Assembly (NCBI RefSeq): GCF_000340215.1
Contig: NW_006921541.1
Coordinates: 1,275,527 to 1,339,526 of the forward strand
DNA length: 64,000 bases
From: Pseudocercospora fijiensis CIRAD86
Taxonomy: Eukaryota; Ascomycota; Dothideomycetes; Mycosphaerellales; Mycosphaerellaceae
Reading direction: 5' to 3'
The notes below the pieces were generated by a model that did no database searches, was not told the origin of the DNA, and saw only the letters and a list, made by a program, of their open reading frames with translations. Shown here piece by piece: positions 21,022 through 33,072 of the stretch; within the stretch, counting starts at the first letter, position 1, and every line of letters starts with the position of its first letter. The translations under genes and the position numbers were made by a program.

Positions 21022-24000
21022 ATGGAAGGCACCGCCGACGGCGCCTTCAGCACGTATTGGCAGAAAGCCAATACAGACGGGCAAGTCGCCCACATATCCG
21101 AAGCATTGAATGCCACGCTTGACCCGCGAACCCCCAATGATATCAGAAAGCAAGCCTTACAACATCTTGAAGCAGTCAAGAACCAGCCAGATGCGCCTCA
21201 ACACGGATTCACGCTCGCCGATGACTGGAAGCAAAATGACGCCATCCGGTATTACGGACTGCAACTTCTGGAGTTCGCAGTGAGGTATCGTTGGCATGAG
21301 TATACAGAAGAGCAGGCGCAGCAAATCCGAACATGGGTGAAATGCTTGGCGGGAAGTCTGCGAGAACAAGATGCAGCATATCTGAGAAACAAGGTCGCGC
21401 AGCTGTGGGTCGATGTTGCGAAGCGCTGCTGGGGAGACGGGGACTGGATGGACATGGACGCGCTCCTGCTCAATCTCTGGGAACAAGACAAGGGCGTCGT
21501 CAACAAGATCCTGGTGCTCTACATCATCGAAACCCTCAGCGAAGAGATTATGGGAAGTGGTGAAGATGCTGTGGCTGGGCTGAGACTGGATGTCCTAGGA
21601 AATGCTCTCAATGAGATCGTAATCCCCCAGGGCATGTATGAGGCCCACGCGGAGACGAGAGGAAATCGACAAGAAGTCAGATGCGGACAGGAAGGTTGGC
21701 TATTGAGGATATGCAATTTCTTCTCGCTTTGCGTCAAGCAGGCACGTTTCATGGACGGCCAGCAACAAGGCGTAGTGCAGCAGATGGAGATGTGCGCCAT
21801 TAAAGCTCTGAACGCGCTCAGGCCGACTATGGCTTGGGTCAGCTTGAAGGGAGCCGACGAGGTCAAGTGTATTGACTGCTTGTTCCTGCCCTTCCACACC
21901 AGGAGTGTGGCACTACAGACCGCGGCTGTCGAGGTGCTGTATGCCCTACTACAGAGACCTTACAACCAGCATTTTCAGGAAGTCTGGACTGCACTATTCA
22001 GACAGGCGATGAAGCCCGAACGAGTGGCGATGATACGACAGGCCTTTGAGGCGACTGTCTCTGGACCTGGAGAGGACGAAGAAAAGTACACGCTACAAAA
22101 GAAAATGTCGGAATTACTCTATGTATATGGAGACTCTGTCGCCCAGCACCCAGAAGTGCTGGATGATACGATTGACCTTCCGGCACTGTTTGACCTGCTT
22201 CTGCTTGTCCTGCAGCACAAAAGCTTGAAAGTGTCGATACCGGTCTTACACGTCTGGACCAAGCTGCTCAGCGTGCAGGAGGACAAGGTGGTGGATCTAG
22301 TCCTGGATGCACTTGCTACTTTGATGCACGTGTGTAGTGAGCGACTCATACGATACGAGTCCATTCCCGAGGAGACTGAAGACGAAGTCTTAGCATATCT
22401 TGGAGACGATTTCGACACCATACCAGAACGCCATGCTTTCCTTGGGAACTACCGACGCTACTGCACACTCATCATACAGTCAATCGCCCGCTTCCGACCC
22501 ATCGACGCACTTTCAATAGTATTGAATCAGATGCAATCGTTGCTGGAGGAAGGCCCATACACTCAAGGACGAGGTTTCGATCCTTCCAAGTATGATAAGA
22601 GCTCTATTCCGAACCTGAAATTTGATGCCCAGTACAACGTTGTTGCAGCAGCACTCAAAGGATATTCTTCATGGATTGGCGATGTGGCAGACATTACCCC
22701 AGAGCAGCCACTCTATATCAAGGTACAAGAGGATCAGCGACAGGCGACGGAATCATTGCAGCAATGGTGTCAGGGCATGGCAAATGTGCATACCGATAAT
22801 CCTGGCGTTGCTGACCAAGTTCTTGCGACACTGGTGGCTGTGCTTAGGACGCTCAGATCACCAGTGCAGAGCTTCGTTCTGGCAATGGTGCAACATCTGC
22901 TGACCATGAGGCTGTATGATCAACCACAATTCAACACGTTCTCGGAGGCTGTCAAGTCTTTTGAAGCTCTCCGAGTCGTTGAACTGCAGAAGCTGGCTCT
23001 AGCTTTTCCAAATGTTCTTTTAGAAGTTTACAATGAACTTGAGCCTAGAGTCACCGTGCTCATGGAGAAGCACAATGATGACCAGCGGCTCGTGTGGGGT
23101 TTCAGAGCTTTCCTGTTTATGATTGTGCATCGCGCAACAGGCATCCCAAACGATGTCCGCGTGACTCGCTTGCAGCAAATGCTTCAGCCGACGTACGATG
23201 CTTGGACGGATTCAAGGCTCAAGGCATCTGTGGAGACCTTCTCAAGCTTTTGTGAGACTGTCGGATTGGGCAATATACAAGACTTTTATAGATCGCATGG
23301 CTTTGATCGAATATCGGACTGGTCATCTCAGAATCTGGATGACGCAGGAGTTGCTCGACAAAATCAGATCAAGGAGCTTGCGGATCAGTTACCCCTTCGC
23401 ATTACCAAGTCTATGCTCACTGCTTCAACCGAGAAGCTCAAAAGTGGATCCGATGAGTATTCCAATGCATCGGAGTTGTGGAGCAATATCACGCCGGTCG
23501 TCCTCCCGACGCTGCTGAAGTTGATACGACATGCGCAGGCCTTTCATAACATGGAAAATTGGTCCCATCTTCCAGACGAGCTTCAAATGGTCGTCAGGCG
23601 CACCCTCCAAGATCGCTTCTGGCAGTCTGGCATCTCCAATGAGAGTAAGGATGAGTTCTATGCCCGCATCTCAGGCTCCAAGACTTCCTATGAAGGCTTT
23701 GCCAGCACGGTTCGCGGGACCATGCGCAACATTCGCGAGATGGGATACCACATCGTCTACCTTATGACTAAATTCGACGAGCAGTTTTACGGGGTTGACA
23801 GCCTCGCAGAACCTCTAGCCGATGCCCTTTTCACCGACGCTGGAAGTCTGAGCACCAACCATCTCCACCCTCTCATCAATCTCACTACTGGACTAGTTCA
23901 GCGATGTCCACCACAGTATCGAGCTCGGTTCTTACCTCCGATTCTACGTCGCCTCTTTCTTGCCCTGGACGACAAGATCTCATCTGAATGGGCTTCTCTA

Positions 24001-24819
24001 GAGCAAGCTGCTGAACAAAACAAGAAGAAAGACGATGAACTCAGCGACGAGATGCGAACAGAAAGCGTCCTACGTCAACTCACCTTTAGCATGGTATCCT
24101 TCGTCCCATTCCTGCTCGAGTACGATCGTACGCAACCTCAAGCGAATGGTACCATCAATGGCGCAGCTGTCCATCTCCCAAGTCGCCAATCATTATCCGA
24201 CCTCATTCTCTCGGACGCCACCGTCCTCGAGCCTTTGATATTGTTCTGTACCCACGCCCTCCGCATGCGGGATGGCAGGTGTTGCAGCATGATCTGCAAA
24301 GCTTTCAGGAACCTCATCCCGCTGTTCTCACACACCACACAATCCTCCTCTTCGCCAATATCTGTCGAGACTGCGGCTCAAGTTCGGGAGTTCATCTCGA
24401 ATGAAGTCCTGAAAGCTTGCATCACGAGCTTGAACGATCGCGGGTTCGTAGATATGCAGAAGGACCTCGCAGCTCTGATCGCAAGCATCATCAACCTCTA
24501 CGCCTCAAAGACTCGCACCCCACGACAGCTCCTCCTCAGTCTCCCGGACATGGCCGAGACCAGAGTCGACAAAGCCATCGCGCGCATCTCTCGCGGCGGG
24601 AACGAACGCCAACAACGCGCCATCGTCCTCGAACTTCTGGAACGTGTGAGAGGCGTCAGTATTCACGAGATGGGCAAATTTGACAAAGTCAAGACGAGCA
24701 AGGTCCAAGACAGATATACCACTACTATGAACACCATGGAGGTTGAGAAACAGCCCGAAGCAGCTACTGAGGATGGCGCCCTCGATGGTGTGGCAGGATT
24801 GTTCGGGAATGAGGGCTAG
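21022..24819 (+). CDS. MSN5: exportin-5/Msn5-type karyopherin
   Basis: One uninterrupted frame of 1265 residues from the ATG at 21022. The N-terminus has the importin-beta/exportin layout: ALNATLDPRTPNDIRKQALQ, then LADDWKQNDAIRYYGLQLLE and the exportin-1-like block LREQDAAYLRNKVAQLWVDV, GVVNKILVLYIIETLSEEI. The rest reads as HEAT-type helical repeats (for example FDLLLLVLQHKSLKVSIPVL) up to a charged, acidic C-terminus (EKQPEAATEDGALDGVAGLF). Family knowledge: Msn5/exportin-5 carries phosphorylated proteins and some RNAs out of the nucleus with Ran-GTP. Its length is usual. The TAG at 24817 is followed by 49 more open in-frame codons of protein-like composition, listed separately. Confidence 0.88.
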   Translation: MEGTADGAFSTYWQKANTDGQVAHISEALNATLDPRTPNDIRKQALQHLEAVKNQPDAPQHGFTLADDWKQNDAIRYYGLQLLEFAVRYRWHEYTEEQAQQIRTWVKCLAGSLREQDAAYLRNKVAQLWVDVAKRCWGDGDWMDMDALLLNLWEQDKGVVNKILVLYIIETLSEEIMGSGEDAVAGLRLDVLGNALNEIVIPQGMYEAHAETRGNRQEVRCGQEGWLLRICNFFSLCVKQARFMDGQQQGVVQQMEMCAIKALNALRPTMAWVSLKGADEVKCIDCLFLPFHTRSVALQTAAVEVLYALLQRPYNQHFQEVWTALFRQAMKPERVAMIRQAFEATVSGPGEDEEKYTLQKKMSELLYVYGDSVAQHPEVLDDTIDLPALFDLLLLVLQHKSLKVSIPVLHVWTKLLSVQEDKVVDLVLDALATLMHVCSERLIRYESIPEETEDEVLAYLGDDFDTIPERHAFLGNYRRYCTLIIQSIARFRPIDALSIVLNQMQSLLEEGPYTQGRGFDPSKYDKSSIPNLKFDAQYNVVAAALKGYSSWIGDVADITPEQPLYIKVQEDQRQATESLQQWCQGMANVHTDNPGVADQVLATLVAVLRTLRSPVQSFVLAMVQHLLTMRLYDQPQFNTFSEAVKSFEALRVVELQKLALAFPNVLLEVYNELEPRVTVLMEKHNDDQRLVWGFRAFLFMIVHRATGIPNDVRVTRLQQMLQPTYDAWTDSRLKASVETFSSFCETVGLGNIQDFYRSHGFDRISDWSSQNLDDAGVARQNQIKELADQLPLRITKSMLTASTEKLKSGSDEYSNASELWSNITPVVLPTLLKLIRHAQAFHNMENWSHLPDELQMVVRRTLQDRFWQSGISNESKDEFYARISGSKTSYEGFASTVRGTMRNIREMGYHIVYLMTKFDEQFYGVDSLAEPLADALFTDAGSLSTNHLHPLINLTTGLVQRCPPQYRARFLPPILRRLFLALDDKISSEWASLEQAAEQNKKKDDELSDEMRTESVLRQLTFSMVSFVPFLLEYDRTQPQANGTINGAAVHLPSRQSLSDLILSDATVLEPLILFCTHALRMRDGRCCSMICKAFRNLIPLFSHTTQSSSSPISVETAAQVREFISNEVLKACITSLNDRGFVDMQKDLAALIASIINLYASKTRTPRQLLLSLPDMAETRVDKAIARISRGGNERQQRAIVLELLERVRGVSIHEMGKFDKVKTSKVQDRYTTTMNTMEVEKQPEAATEDGALDGVAGLFGNEG

Positions 24820-24969
24820 GAGCCTCCTCAATCTCAGAATGCTTTCCCACCGCAGAAGGTTGTGTTACCGCTGAAGTATCGGGGCGACGAGCAGAGGTGG
24901 AGAGCGAGACAGGCTGAGATGGCTAGGGCTGAGGAAATTGAGAAGAGGTTGTGGGGTTCGACGAGATGA
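24820..24969 (+). other. in-frame open extension after the exportin stop
   Basis: Directly behind the TAG, the same frame stays open for 49 codons to a TGA at 24967-24969. The conceptual peptide looks protein-like: FPPQKVVLPLKYRGDEQ, then an amphipathic, charged helix RARQAEMARAEEIEKRLWG. This could be stop-codon readthrough, a recent nonsense mutation that trimmed the C-terminus, or chance. The stop context is GGC TAG GAG, which is not one of the strong readthrough contexts I know. Confidence 0.35.
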
Positions 24970-27760
24970 ATTGCGGATGATTGAGACGTGAGACGTTGAA
25001 ACGGCCTTGTCCTTTTTTGGGGTGGTTTTTTTTTCTTTCGATTCGTGCGAGATGGTGATTGATGCTCACGCATGCATGAGATACCCTTTTGGAACAGAAC
25101 ATGGATTGTGTATTGTAAGGTAAGGTAGCGTTTGATGGAAATTAGGTCAAGTAAGTACTTACTTCTTTCCGATTTCGTATGTTTCTGATGGAGAGGGAGA
25201 GGTTAGTGGTGAGAATTCTGCTCGTATCCTCTAGATGTGAGTGAGTTGACGAAAGGAAGAAAAGAAGGCATCGACCAGTTCTGTGGAGGAGAAAAATCGC
25301 AGCAGGAATCGATAATGCTACTACCGCCGGCCATAACCTTACCGCTCGATATTCGGATTCTCGGGGGTCACGTAGAGAGAAGAAGAAACTATTTCGCATC
25401 AACGCTCTTAAATGCTATAAGAGGTATCGGAGCCTTCGTAATACCAGTTACAAATATCATCTTTTCCGCTAGAGACGTAGATATATTCCGTAGCCATGGA
25501 TACCAAGATCGAGGCGTTATCGCAATCGGTAGTAGGGAGGTCAATAGGACTTTTTCTATCGATTTATTCGGATCGATAAATAGTTTAGTAGTAGTCAGAC
25601 ACTAGAAATGCGTATTTTTTTAACTCTCCTGTGGTAGGAAATGCAAGCTTCACTTGCAATATAGGTCATATACTATATATAGTGTGCTAAAGAGCGATAA
25701 GGCTGGCTTGGTAGCCGATCTGAACACCTCCTAGAAATGTTGTATCGCGATGGCAACTCGCAGTCCCTTCTAACAGTTCTCAAACCTCGTTATACACCTC
25801 ATCAGCCTAACATGCAAACGTTTCATTGTCGCACAGCATCGTGTGGAAGGCAGCTAGCGGTTGTCTACATTAGTGGCAAATAGAGCAAGCCATGGAGCTA
25901 GTGTCAGGGTTTCGTGTTCGCGTCACCACCAGCCTTGTGTGAGTACGTATGATAGGCGATGTGATCCTAAGCTCCGTTCTGTAGAGGTGTTAGCTATAGT
26001 GCAGTGCTTGCCTGTTGATGGCTTAGTTGGCATCCTTTCGGAGAGTGCCGCACGTGAGGGTGGTATAGGAGTGGAGGTGAGGAGCAATTGACGCATGTGG
26101 CTTCAGAGCGGGTCGAAGGAGCCTTGCCAAATGCCTTTGATAACTTTTGAGATGTTTCGGAGGGGTCCAGGAGGAAGTGTTATCAGGACGGAAACTCTGC
26201 AGTGCTTATCAAGTGTGCTGATTGTTTCCAAATAGGAGTTGAATCCAAGCTCGTGAACGAAATCGGGAGAGCTCATCAAGGGATTTCGGATCCATGATTG
26301 AGGATTGTGGAATCTGCAATGCACTTGCGCCTCGCAGAAGCCACCGCCAGCGCTAAAACAGCTGTGCCTGCTTTCTGCCAGGCGGGCTATCAGGCGTACC
26401 GAATTTTGGTCTTGCTGTCCGTCATGGTCAATGTCGACAGTTGGTGATGTCTTTCCATCATCGCCAACGCACGATAAGTTTGATTGTGGTTGTGGAGGAA
26501 TTCTCGTTATCGGAGGATCGAGCGAGATGTACAGCCCAAGCGCTACTGCACATGTACGGCACATCACCCTTGGCAAGCACCGAGAAGAAGCTTGCGAGGA
26601 CGCATATGTAGTGCTTCAGGGACGATCTCATGTGAGCCGCGTACGACAGAGAGTGTATTCTAATCCTTTCAGTATTGTGAAGAGCTTTGTCGCTGGCCTT
26701 CGTGAGTAATCGTCATCACCCTGTATCAACCAGAGGAGATGGGCTGAAGCCTTGCCCTGAAAGAATCCTTGGCCAACACGCGCGTAATGCATGAGCGTTC
26801 GCTCGAAAGAAAGAACGACGTTCCACGTAGCGTGTACGAATACGCAGCACATTCATTGGAGCAGTGAGTTAGGGCCTTATTACGTTGATGACTCGGTATG
26901 AGAGATCTCGGACATAAGGTGAAGTCGCAAATCAGGATTGAAGACCACTTCATGCATCGACTGCGGCTGTGCGGTGCCGTAGTGGATATCGATGTTGGCT
27001 CCGGAGGATGCAACGGCTGTTATTGGTACGCGAAGACTTGTAGCAGACTCCATTCTGAGCGCATGGCTTGACTAGCCGTAAGACGGATATTGCTGCGGAC
27101 CGCTTCGGTTAATGGTGTTTCGCAATAATTCGTCGAGACGCATGTCCAACCAGGAGAGGGAATTGTCAAAGACATGACTCTGTTTGGTATCTTCATCGAC
27201 AGGCAAGGCTTCCAATTGAGATTATTGAGTGCGGCGCATTTGTACTGTACATGTCCTTCAACAGGGGTGGGGCTTCGATATATCAGCAAGCACCTGGATT
27301 AAGATGAAGGGAACCGTGACAGAAAATCAGGGTTGACTTTCTTGAGCAAGACATTCGTCGGATTATTGTTCATAGCACCATTCAACCCGCAACCCACCTT
27401 CGACTGCTGGCATTGACCATGAATGTAATAGTCTCCGCATTGTGGATTCGTGACGCCATCGATTGCGAAAATAGTACTCGCTTGATGCTGGCTGTCGACT
27501 TGTGGTATTTTAGTGAGTTTAATGCATGCGGCGTTCTTCGAGTAGCGGCCTTCCATCAAAATATGGAGTTGTTCTCCTGTCGATTCGTTCCCCGGTATAT
27601 ACGACTATAGGATGGACGCACAGCAGAGATGATGCATGACTGGTAACAAGCAGTCTCGAAGACACCGCTTATGTCAGTAAAGAGAGCTGCAGTATACGGT
27701 GTTATAGGTGAAGAGGGTGCATAGTGAAGCGGTGTGTTGGTGTGGTCTATCTCCGGTTCA
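24970..27760. other. 2.8 kb without a convincing gene
   Basis: Open frames occur on both strands, the longest being minus 26103-26576 and plus 25237-25605. None shows a domain, a good start context and compatible introns together. The part at about 25390-25620 is TpA-rich and may be a small RIP-touched remnant. On the minus strand between 27560 and 26700, several short frames could be pieces of a decayed gene, but no family is recognisable. The stretch ends at the border of a large transposon block. Confidence 0.4.
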
Positions 27761-27926
27761 GACCCTTGCTGACTAAGCGCAAGGAAGTGTGGTAGGTGTG
27801 GGTCTTCTGCCTGCCTTCTACTACTATGCTCCTTCTACCACTACTACCACTACTACTAATCTATATCGGACTACTACGCGACCGGACCCACACTACTATA
27901 CTAACCTCCTTGCGCTAGCAAGGGTC
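27761..27926. repeat. left hairpin (166 bp) outside the 12.6 kb element
   Basis: The arms are 27761-27804 (starting GACCCTTGCT) and 27884-27926 (ending AGCAAGGGTC). They pair over about 43 bases with a few mismatches and a short gap; shared words are GACCCTTGCT, AGCGCAAGGA and GTGTGGGTC. The loop is rich in CTACTACC-type triplets. It stands immediately outside the 26 bp inverted repeat at 27927. Confidence 0.65.
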
Positions 27927-27952
27927 TAAGGACAAATATCGCAAAGCTATAG
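27927..27952 (+). repeat. left 26 bp terminal inverted repeat
   Basis: TAAGGACAAATATCGCAAAG followed by CTATAG. It matches the reverse complement of 40520-40545 at 25 of 26 positions; the one difference is an A/G transition, as RIP would produce. Confidence 0.8.
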
Positions 27953-28959
27953 AGGCAGTCCTTATAAAAATACTAGGTTATTAACTAGCGTGAAATCTCG
28001 TAATTTAGCACTCGCATCTTATTGTCCCGTCAATTCTGAGTTATTCTATGTATACAGTATTCAAATACAACGCGTAGTTATTAAGAAAATAAGTAATATT
28101 TAATATAGGTAGCTATAGGTATACGACGGGTTAGTGCAGTGTCTAACCACCTAACATCTAATATACGAAATACACACATCTAAGACTAGGAGATTGTAGA
28201 GCGACTATTTCTAAATACTGTTTGTATAGACTACGTATATCCCTAATGCCTACCTACTAAATACTAGCCCTTAAGCGAAGCTAACTTGTTTACTAGAATT
28301 GAGACCTTCGAATATCGATAAGCGATAATGCGGAGGTTGTAGAGCGGCCATTTCTAGATCACCTTAATACGAGCGATATATACGTAGAGCGTAGTGTTAT
28401 TATATTGTATCTAAGTAGCGGAGGCTATTTAGCTAGCTTAAATCTATCGACAAAAGCTAGTACTATAGGCTAGTATTATAGGCTAGCACTATAGGCTAGC
28501 ACTATAGGCTATCGTAGATTATGCTTATCGCTAATTGCGCTCCGTTCTGCGCTAAGTAGTAGAAGATTCTCGTATACGGCTTCCTATAGGTTGTCGTTTG
28601 TCGCGCTAATTAATATCGTATATACCGCATTAATCGATCTCGTATTTGTAGAGGTGCTACTACTACTACTACTGCTGCTACTATATATTAACGAAGTCTT
28701 GTCGGCGTTGCGACTAATCGTGCTGTCTTTGTATATAAATCGTAAGTCGTAAACTAAGCGCTTTATACTTCCTTAGTTAAGTAGGTCTAACTAATAAAGC
28801 CTTGCCGCTTTAAGCTATAGGTGTAATAGTAGTACGGACGCCCTTCTTCGTCTCTTCTTCCTGCTCCTACGTTCTTCTACCTATATTTAGCACTCGTACT
28901 ACCGCTAGTACTCGCACTGCCGCTAACACTCGCGTCTAGCACTATTATTGCCGCTAATA
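27953..28959. other. left subterminal part of the 12.6 kb element
   Basis: RIP-mutated, AT-rich. Direct repeats of the GCTAGCACTATAG type occur at about 28459-28510. No frame was assigned. Confidence 0.4.
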
Positions 28960-31900
28960 TATCTAACTCTAACTCTAACCTACCTAACGCGCTATCCGGT
29001 CTAGCGCCGCTATACCTCGACCCTAACCTCTTATCCGAGCCGCTATCTAAAATAAACTTAGACTCCGATTAGTAGGCGGAGATATAGGCTACACTTAATA
29101 CGGACCTTGCCCTTTAGTAGAACGAGCGTAATAAGCGCAATAAAGACGAAGCGCGTCGAGAGGCATTGTTATAAGCGGTCGCTAATAAGGACATATACGA
29201 GCTAGAGGCGTATAAGCAGGATAATAATCTTAGTAATAATAATATTATATTAGAAAAGGCGGAAGAGGCTCCTATCGAGGAAGACGAGGCTATCGACCTA
29301 TTTAGCGACGTCGAGGAGGATAATAGCGATAAACTCGCGGACGAGGAAAATGCGGAAGATGCTAGCGTAGCTATACTACTACGCCGCTAGACTCGACAAC
29401 AAACTCGACTCGTAGCCGCAGCCGCCGCCGCTGCCGCTAGTCCTTAGCGACATATTTAATAGAATAGGACTACTCGAGGCACTTAACGCGTTCGTAGTTA
29501 GCGTCGTACCCGCGAGTAGAAGTACGTTAATATCTTTAGAGAGATAAAGCATACTAGGCTCCCGCCTAAGCAGTAGATAATAATCTTTAATAGTTATAGC
29601 GAGAAGCTAAATAGGACTTATCGCAACTATATCCGCTAGTCTATAGCTGCCCTTAAATATAAGTATATCGTCTTAGCTCGAGTTATTCGCAACGAACTAA
29701 AGAAGCTTGTTAGTTAGCCCTTCTTTAACTAATACAAGCTAGAGGATTCGATATAGGAAGTTAATATATAGGAGATATATAGTATAATCGAGGAAACTAC
29801 GCTAATATAGGTTAGTCTCCTACGGAAGCTGCTTCTAAACAAGAAGATATCTATCGATAAAGAGAACGATCTACCGTAGAAGCAAGATCGCCTCCGTAAG
29901 CGTATTGCGGTAATAACCTAGATAGCTATTCGCTCGATCTCCTTAAAGAAGGCTTCCGTATTCGGCAAGCAATTCGGCCTATACCTAGTTACTAGTAGTA
30001 TACTATACTATGTAATTAGTGTTATTAACAATATAGGCCTATCTAGTACCGCTCGCACGATTTAGGTACTAATACGGAAGATAGAGGCAGTTTAGGACTA
30101 GCGTATAATCGTAATAGCTCGAGACAAGCGGAGTTTCTCGGTATACGATAACCTAGTTAAGCAGAAGAATCGTAAGGGCGTCTAGAAGTAGGGTAACCGT
30201 ACGGAGATGCTAAATATAACCACCTCCTACATCGGCATTAACGAGCGTATTCTAGCAGAAGGTTTAACTAAGGATATAATTGATTTGAACTCGGAGCTTA
30301 GCTATAAATATATCCTAGGAAATCTTGCCGAGGACGCGAAGCATAGAACCTATAAGCACCTCTCGTTGTACTATATCGACTAGGCATTAGGTATCGTATT
30401 TAGACTAGAGCTAAAGGGTATGTTCGAGGGTTACGATTTCGAGATACGATATTAGTCGACTATTACGTAGAGTCTCGATATAGTACTTAGAATTGGTACT
30501 AAGTATCTCCGTCTAGGCACTAAAACCGAACGCTTTATATAGCTAATAATCGATATTATAGACCCGGAAGAAGCTACTAATCTCGTCCCGATAAAGCTAT
30601 CGATAAACGATAAGGTATCGATTACTAGATCTAAGGAGGTTCTAAAGGACATCTTCCTCGATAATATATAGCTAGATAAGGATAAGGACTTCGGATATTA
30701 GCTACAACCTAGTAACTCTACTAAACAGATTGCCGCGCGCGATAAGAAGAGTCGGCTATATCCAATCGTCGGAGACTAGATAACTTATACCCGTTTTAAT
30801 AGCTATTAAGCGGAAGGCGTTAAGTCGGAGCGCCCGTATAATCGATACGACTAAGGCGTAATCGTACCTAGCTAGCTATATGTCTATATAAACAAAGCGT
30901 ACGGCATCGTTAAGACCTACTTCGATAAGAATTCCGATAAAGCATAGCTTGCCTATTCCTTAGTCGGCGATGCCTTGTTCTATACGATAAAAGGCATTAG
31001 TAAAGAGAACCCTAAATACTTCCTTATCTTGAACCTACTATATCGTATGTTCCGCAGCTGTATTACTGCCTGCTTCTAGTATAAGATAGACTCGCAGGGT
31101 TTTTTAGACTATTCCGATAAGTCGAAGAGCCGGATCGAGGTACTAAAGGTCGCTATCTCTAATTTCGAGCCGGGGCAGTATCTACAAATAGTCGAGAACA
31201 TCTAGACTAAGGCGTTTACTAAGGAGGCATAGCAGAATAAGTATATTAGTAAGGATAAGGTCCTTATCTAGGATGCTAATTATACTACTATATACCGCTT
31301 ACTTATATAGATCGAGGAGCTAATAACAATACGTACCGCTATCCGGAAAATAGATGTCGGTTACTTAAAGCGTATAGTAGACTACCTTATCGTTCTATTC
31401 CTTAGAACTAACTAGACTAACTACGCGAAGCATATACTAGAATTCCGCTAGTTACTCGAACAGGATTGGCCGTTACGTCGAGCATTAATAGCTATCTCTA
31501 TCGTAAATCCCTCGGGTAAGGAAGGCAAAGGCATCGCTATAGATAAGGAAATCGAGCTTATTAACAACGACCTAACTCTAGACCTAAACCACTTTAGTAA
31601 CTCGACCTATAATATAGCCGCTATCGCTCGTAAGAAGGCCGGTAATCGCCGCGCAGCTCGAGCATTAAAGAAGATATTTATATCCGCGATCGGTGTCGAA
31701 GGTACTAATTACTATACTAATAAGAACGCCGTAACCGATATACTAAGTATAGCCGACAAGCTGTTCCGAGATAGCCTTATAGAGCGACAGCTAGTTAGTA
31801 AGGATTCTCCCGAGGATAATCGTACCCTATCGGACGATATTTAGTAGATTAGTATTAGTAAGCTAGTACTAGCGATTAAGGCGTTAAATGAAGCTTATAG

Positions 31901-32520
31901 CGCTCGTTCTCGGTATATAACTGTAAGCACGAACGAGGCAGGCAATAATAGCGTCGATAGTATTAATAGTACCGATACTCGTAGCTACGGACTTAACGGA
32001 CATAGCGGAGATCGTAGTCCACTCGGTACTAGGGCTGTTAATAAGGCAGATAAGCTATATATAGATGCTAATAGCTTTGCTTAGTTAGGCGACGGTCTAC
32101 TACTAGTAGGATATATCTAGGCATTAGGCGTAGACGATAGCAGTAGCAGTAGTAGTAGCAATCTCGGCTTCTATACTATAGCTAGCGGTATACTATACGG
32201 CGTAGCACTCGCAGACCCAGACATACTATAGTCTAACGATGCTAATCGTAACCTAGTTTACGATACTAGTAGAGCTAGTAGAGCTAGTAGAACTAGTAGA
32301 ACTAGTAGAACTAGTAGAACTAGTAGAACTAGTAGAACTAGCAGTAGAATAGACGATAGCGACGACCTAACACTTATGTATAGTGCTATCTAAGAGACCG
32401 CTACTACTGCTAGCTACTTCGATTATGCCGAGTATTAGGATCTAGACTAAGATAATAACGAGGCTGTTGTAATAGCTATAGCTATAGACTAGGGTATTGT
32501 AGCGATTAAGGATTGAATTA
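28960..32520 (+). pseudogene. RIP-destroyed DUF6589-family protein
   Basis: With TAG/TAA read as former Gln/Trp codons, a frame of more than 1000 residues appears. It starts with an acidic leader (EEDEAIDLFSDVEEDNSDKL). It keeps the order of the DUF6589 family: an L/VGD.ITY.RF block near 30770, NPKYFLILNLLYRMFRSCIT near 31010, IRKIDVGYLKRIVDYLIVLF near 31340, TNYAKHILEFR then a DWP motif near 31420, and NPSGKEGKG near 31500, followed by a KWEH-like helical end. DUF6589 proteins are frequent in fungal repeats and of unknown biochemical role; a transposition function is likely but unproven. In-frame stops are almost only TAG and TAA. Confidence 0.6.
32266..32349 (+). repeat. 9 bp tandem repeat encoding Arg-Ser/Thr repeats
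   Basis: Nine-base unit AGTAGAACT (early copies AGTAGAGCT), about eight or nine copies, inside the DUF6589 ghost frame. A nine-base period keeps the frame and gives Thr-Ser-Arg style tripeptide repeats. Confidence 0.85.
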
Positions 32521-32756
32521 AAATAGCTTTTGTATTCGGCACATTCGGAGTCTAGGTATATAGCAATCCAATCTAATGTATTTATTATCTAGCTCTCGTT
32601 AATAGCTTCTAGTTACCTTCTAGTTACTAGCCTAATATATAGCCTCGGCACTAAACTAGTAGCGGGCGGCTATTGCGTTAAAAGTGCGGTTAGCGGCGAA
32701 GTAGTAGCGGTAGACTAGAGTACGTGCCTCGTCGGGGGTGCTTATAAAGTCGAAGG

Positions 32757-33072
32757 GTTTAACTAGGCGTACGATAATTGCTTAATAGCTAGCTACGAAG
32801 GGTTTAGCTAAGCGTACGATAATAGCTTAATAGCTAGCTAGGCTAGGCGTACGATGATTGCTTAATAGCTAGCTAGGCTAGGCGTACGATAATTGCTTAA
32901 TAGCTAGCTAGGCTAGGCGTACGATAATTACTTGATAGCTAGCTAGGCCAGATATACGATAATTGCTTAATAGCTAGCTACGAAGGGTTTAGCTAGGCGT
33001 ACGATAATAGCTTAATAGCTAGCTAGGCTAGGCGTACGATAATTGCTTAATAGCTAGCTAGGCTAGGCGTAT
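32757..33072 (+). repeat. minisatellite, ~34 bp unit
   Basis: About eight or nine copies of a unit around GCGTACGATAATTGCTTAAT followed by AGCTAGCTAGGCTAG. Some copies carry an inserted ACGAAGGGTTTAG. Copies differ mostly by transitions and small indels. Confidence 0.85.

Noticed and set aside
24780..24840. A 3'-terminal intron removing the exportin stop
   Set aside because: The only GT...AG pair that would skip the TAG is about 32 nt, too short for a normal fungal intron.
25237..25605. 122-codon open frame
   Set aside because: No domain, TpA-rich second half, no support for start or splicing. It is left as part of an unresolved region.
26103..26576. 157-codon minus-strand frame
   Set aside because: No recognisable motif, and an equally long plus-strand frame overlaps it. 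It may be a decayed gene but cannot be supported.
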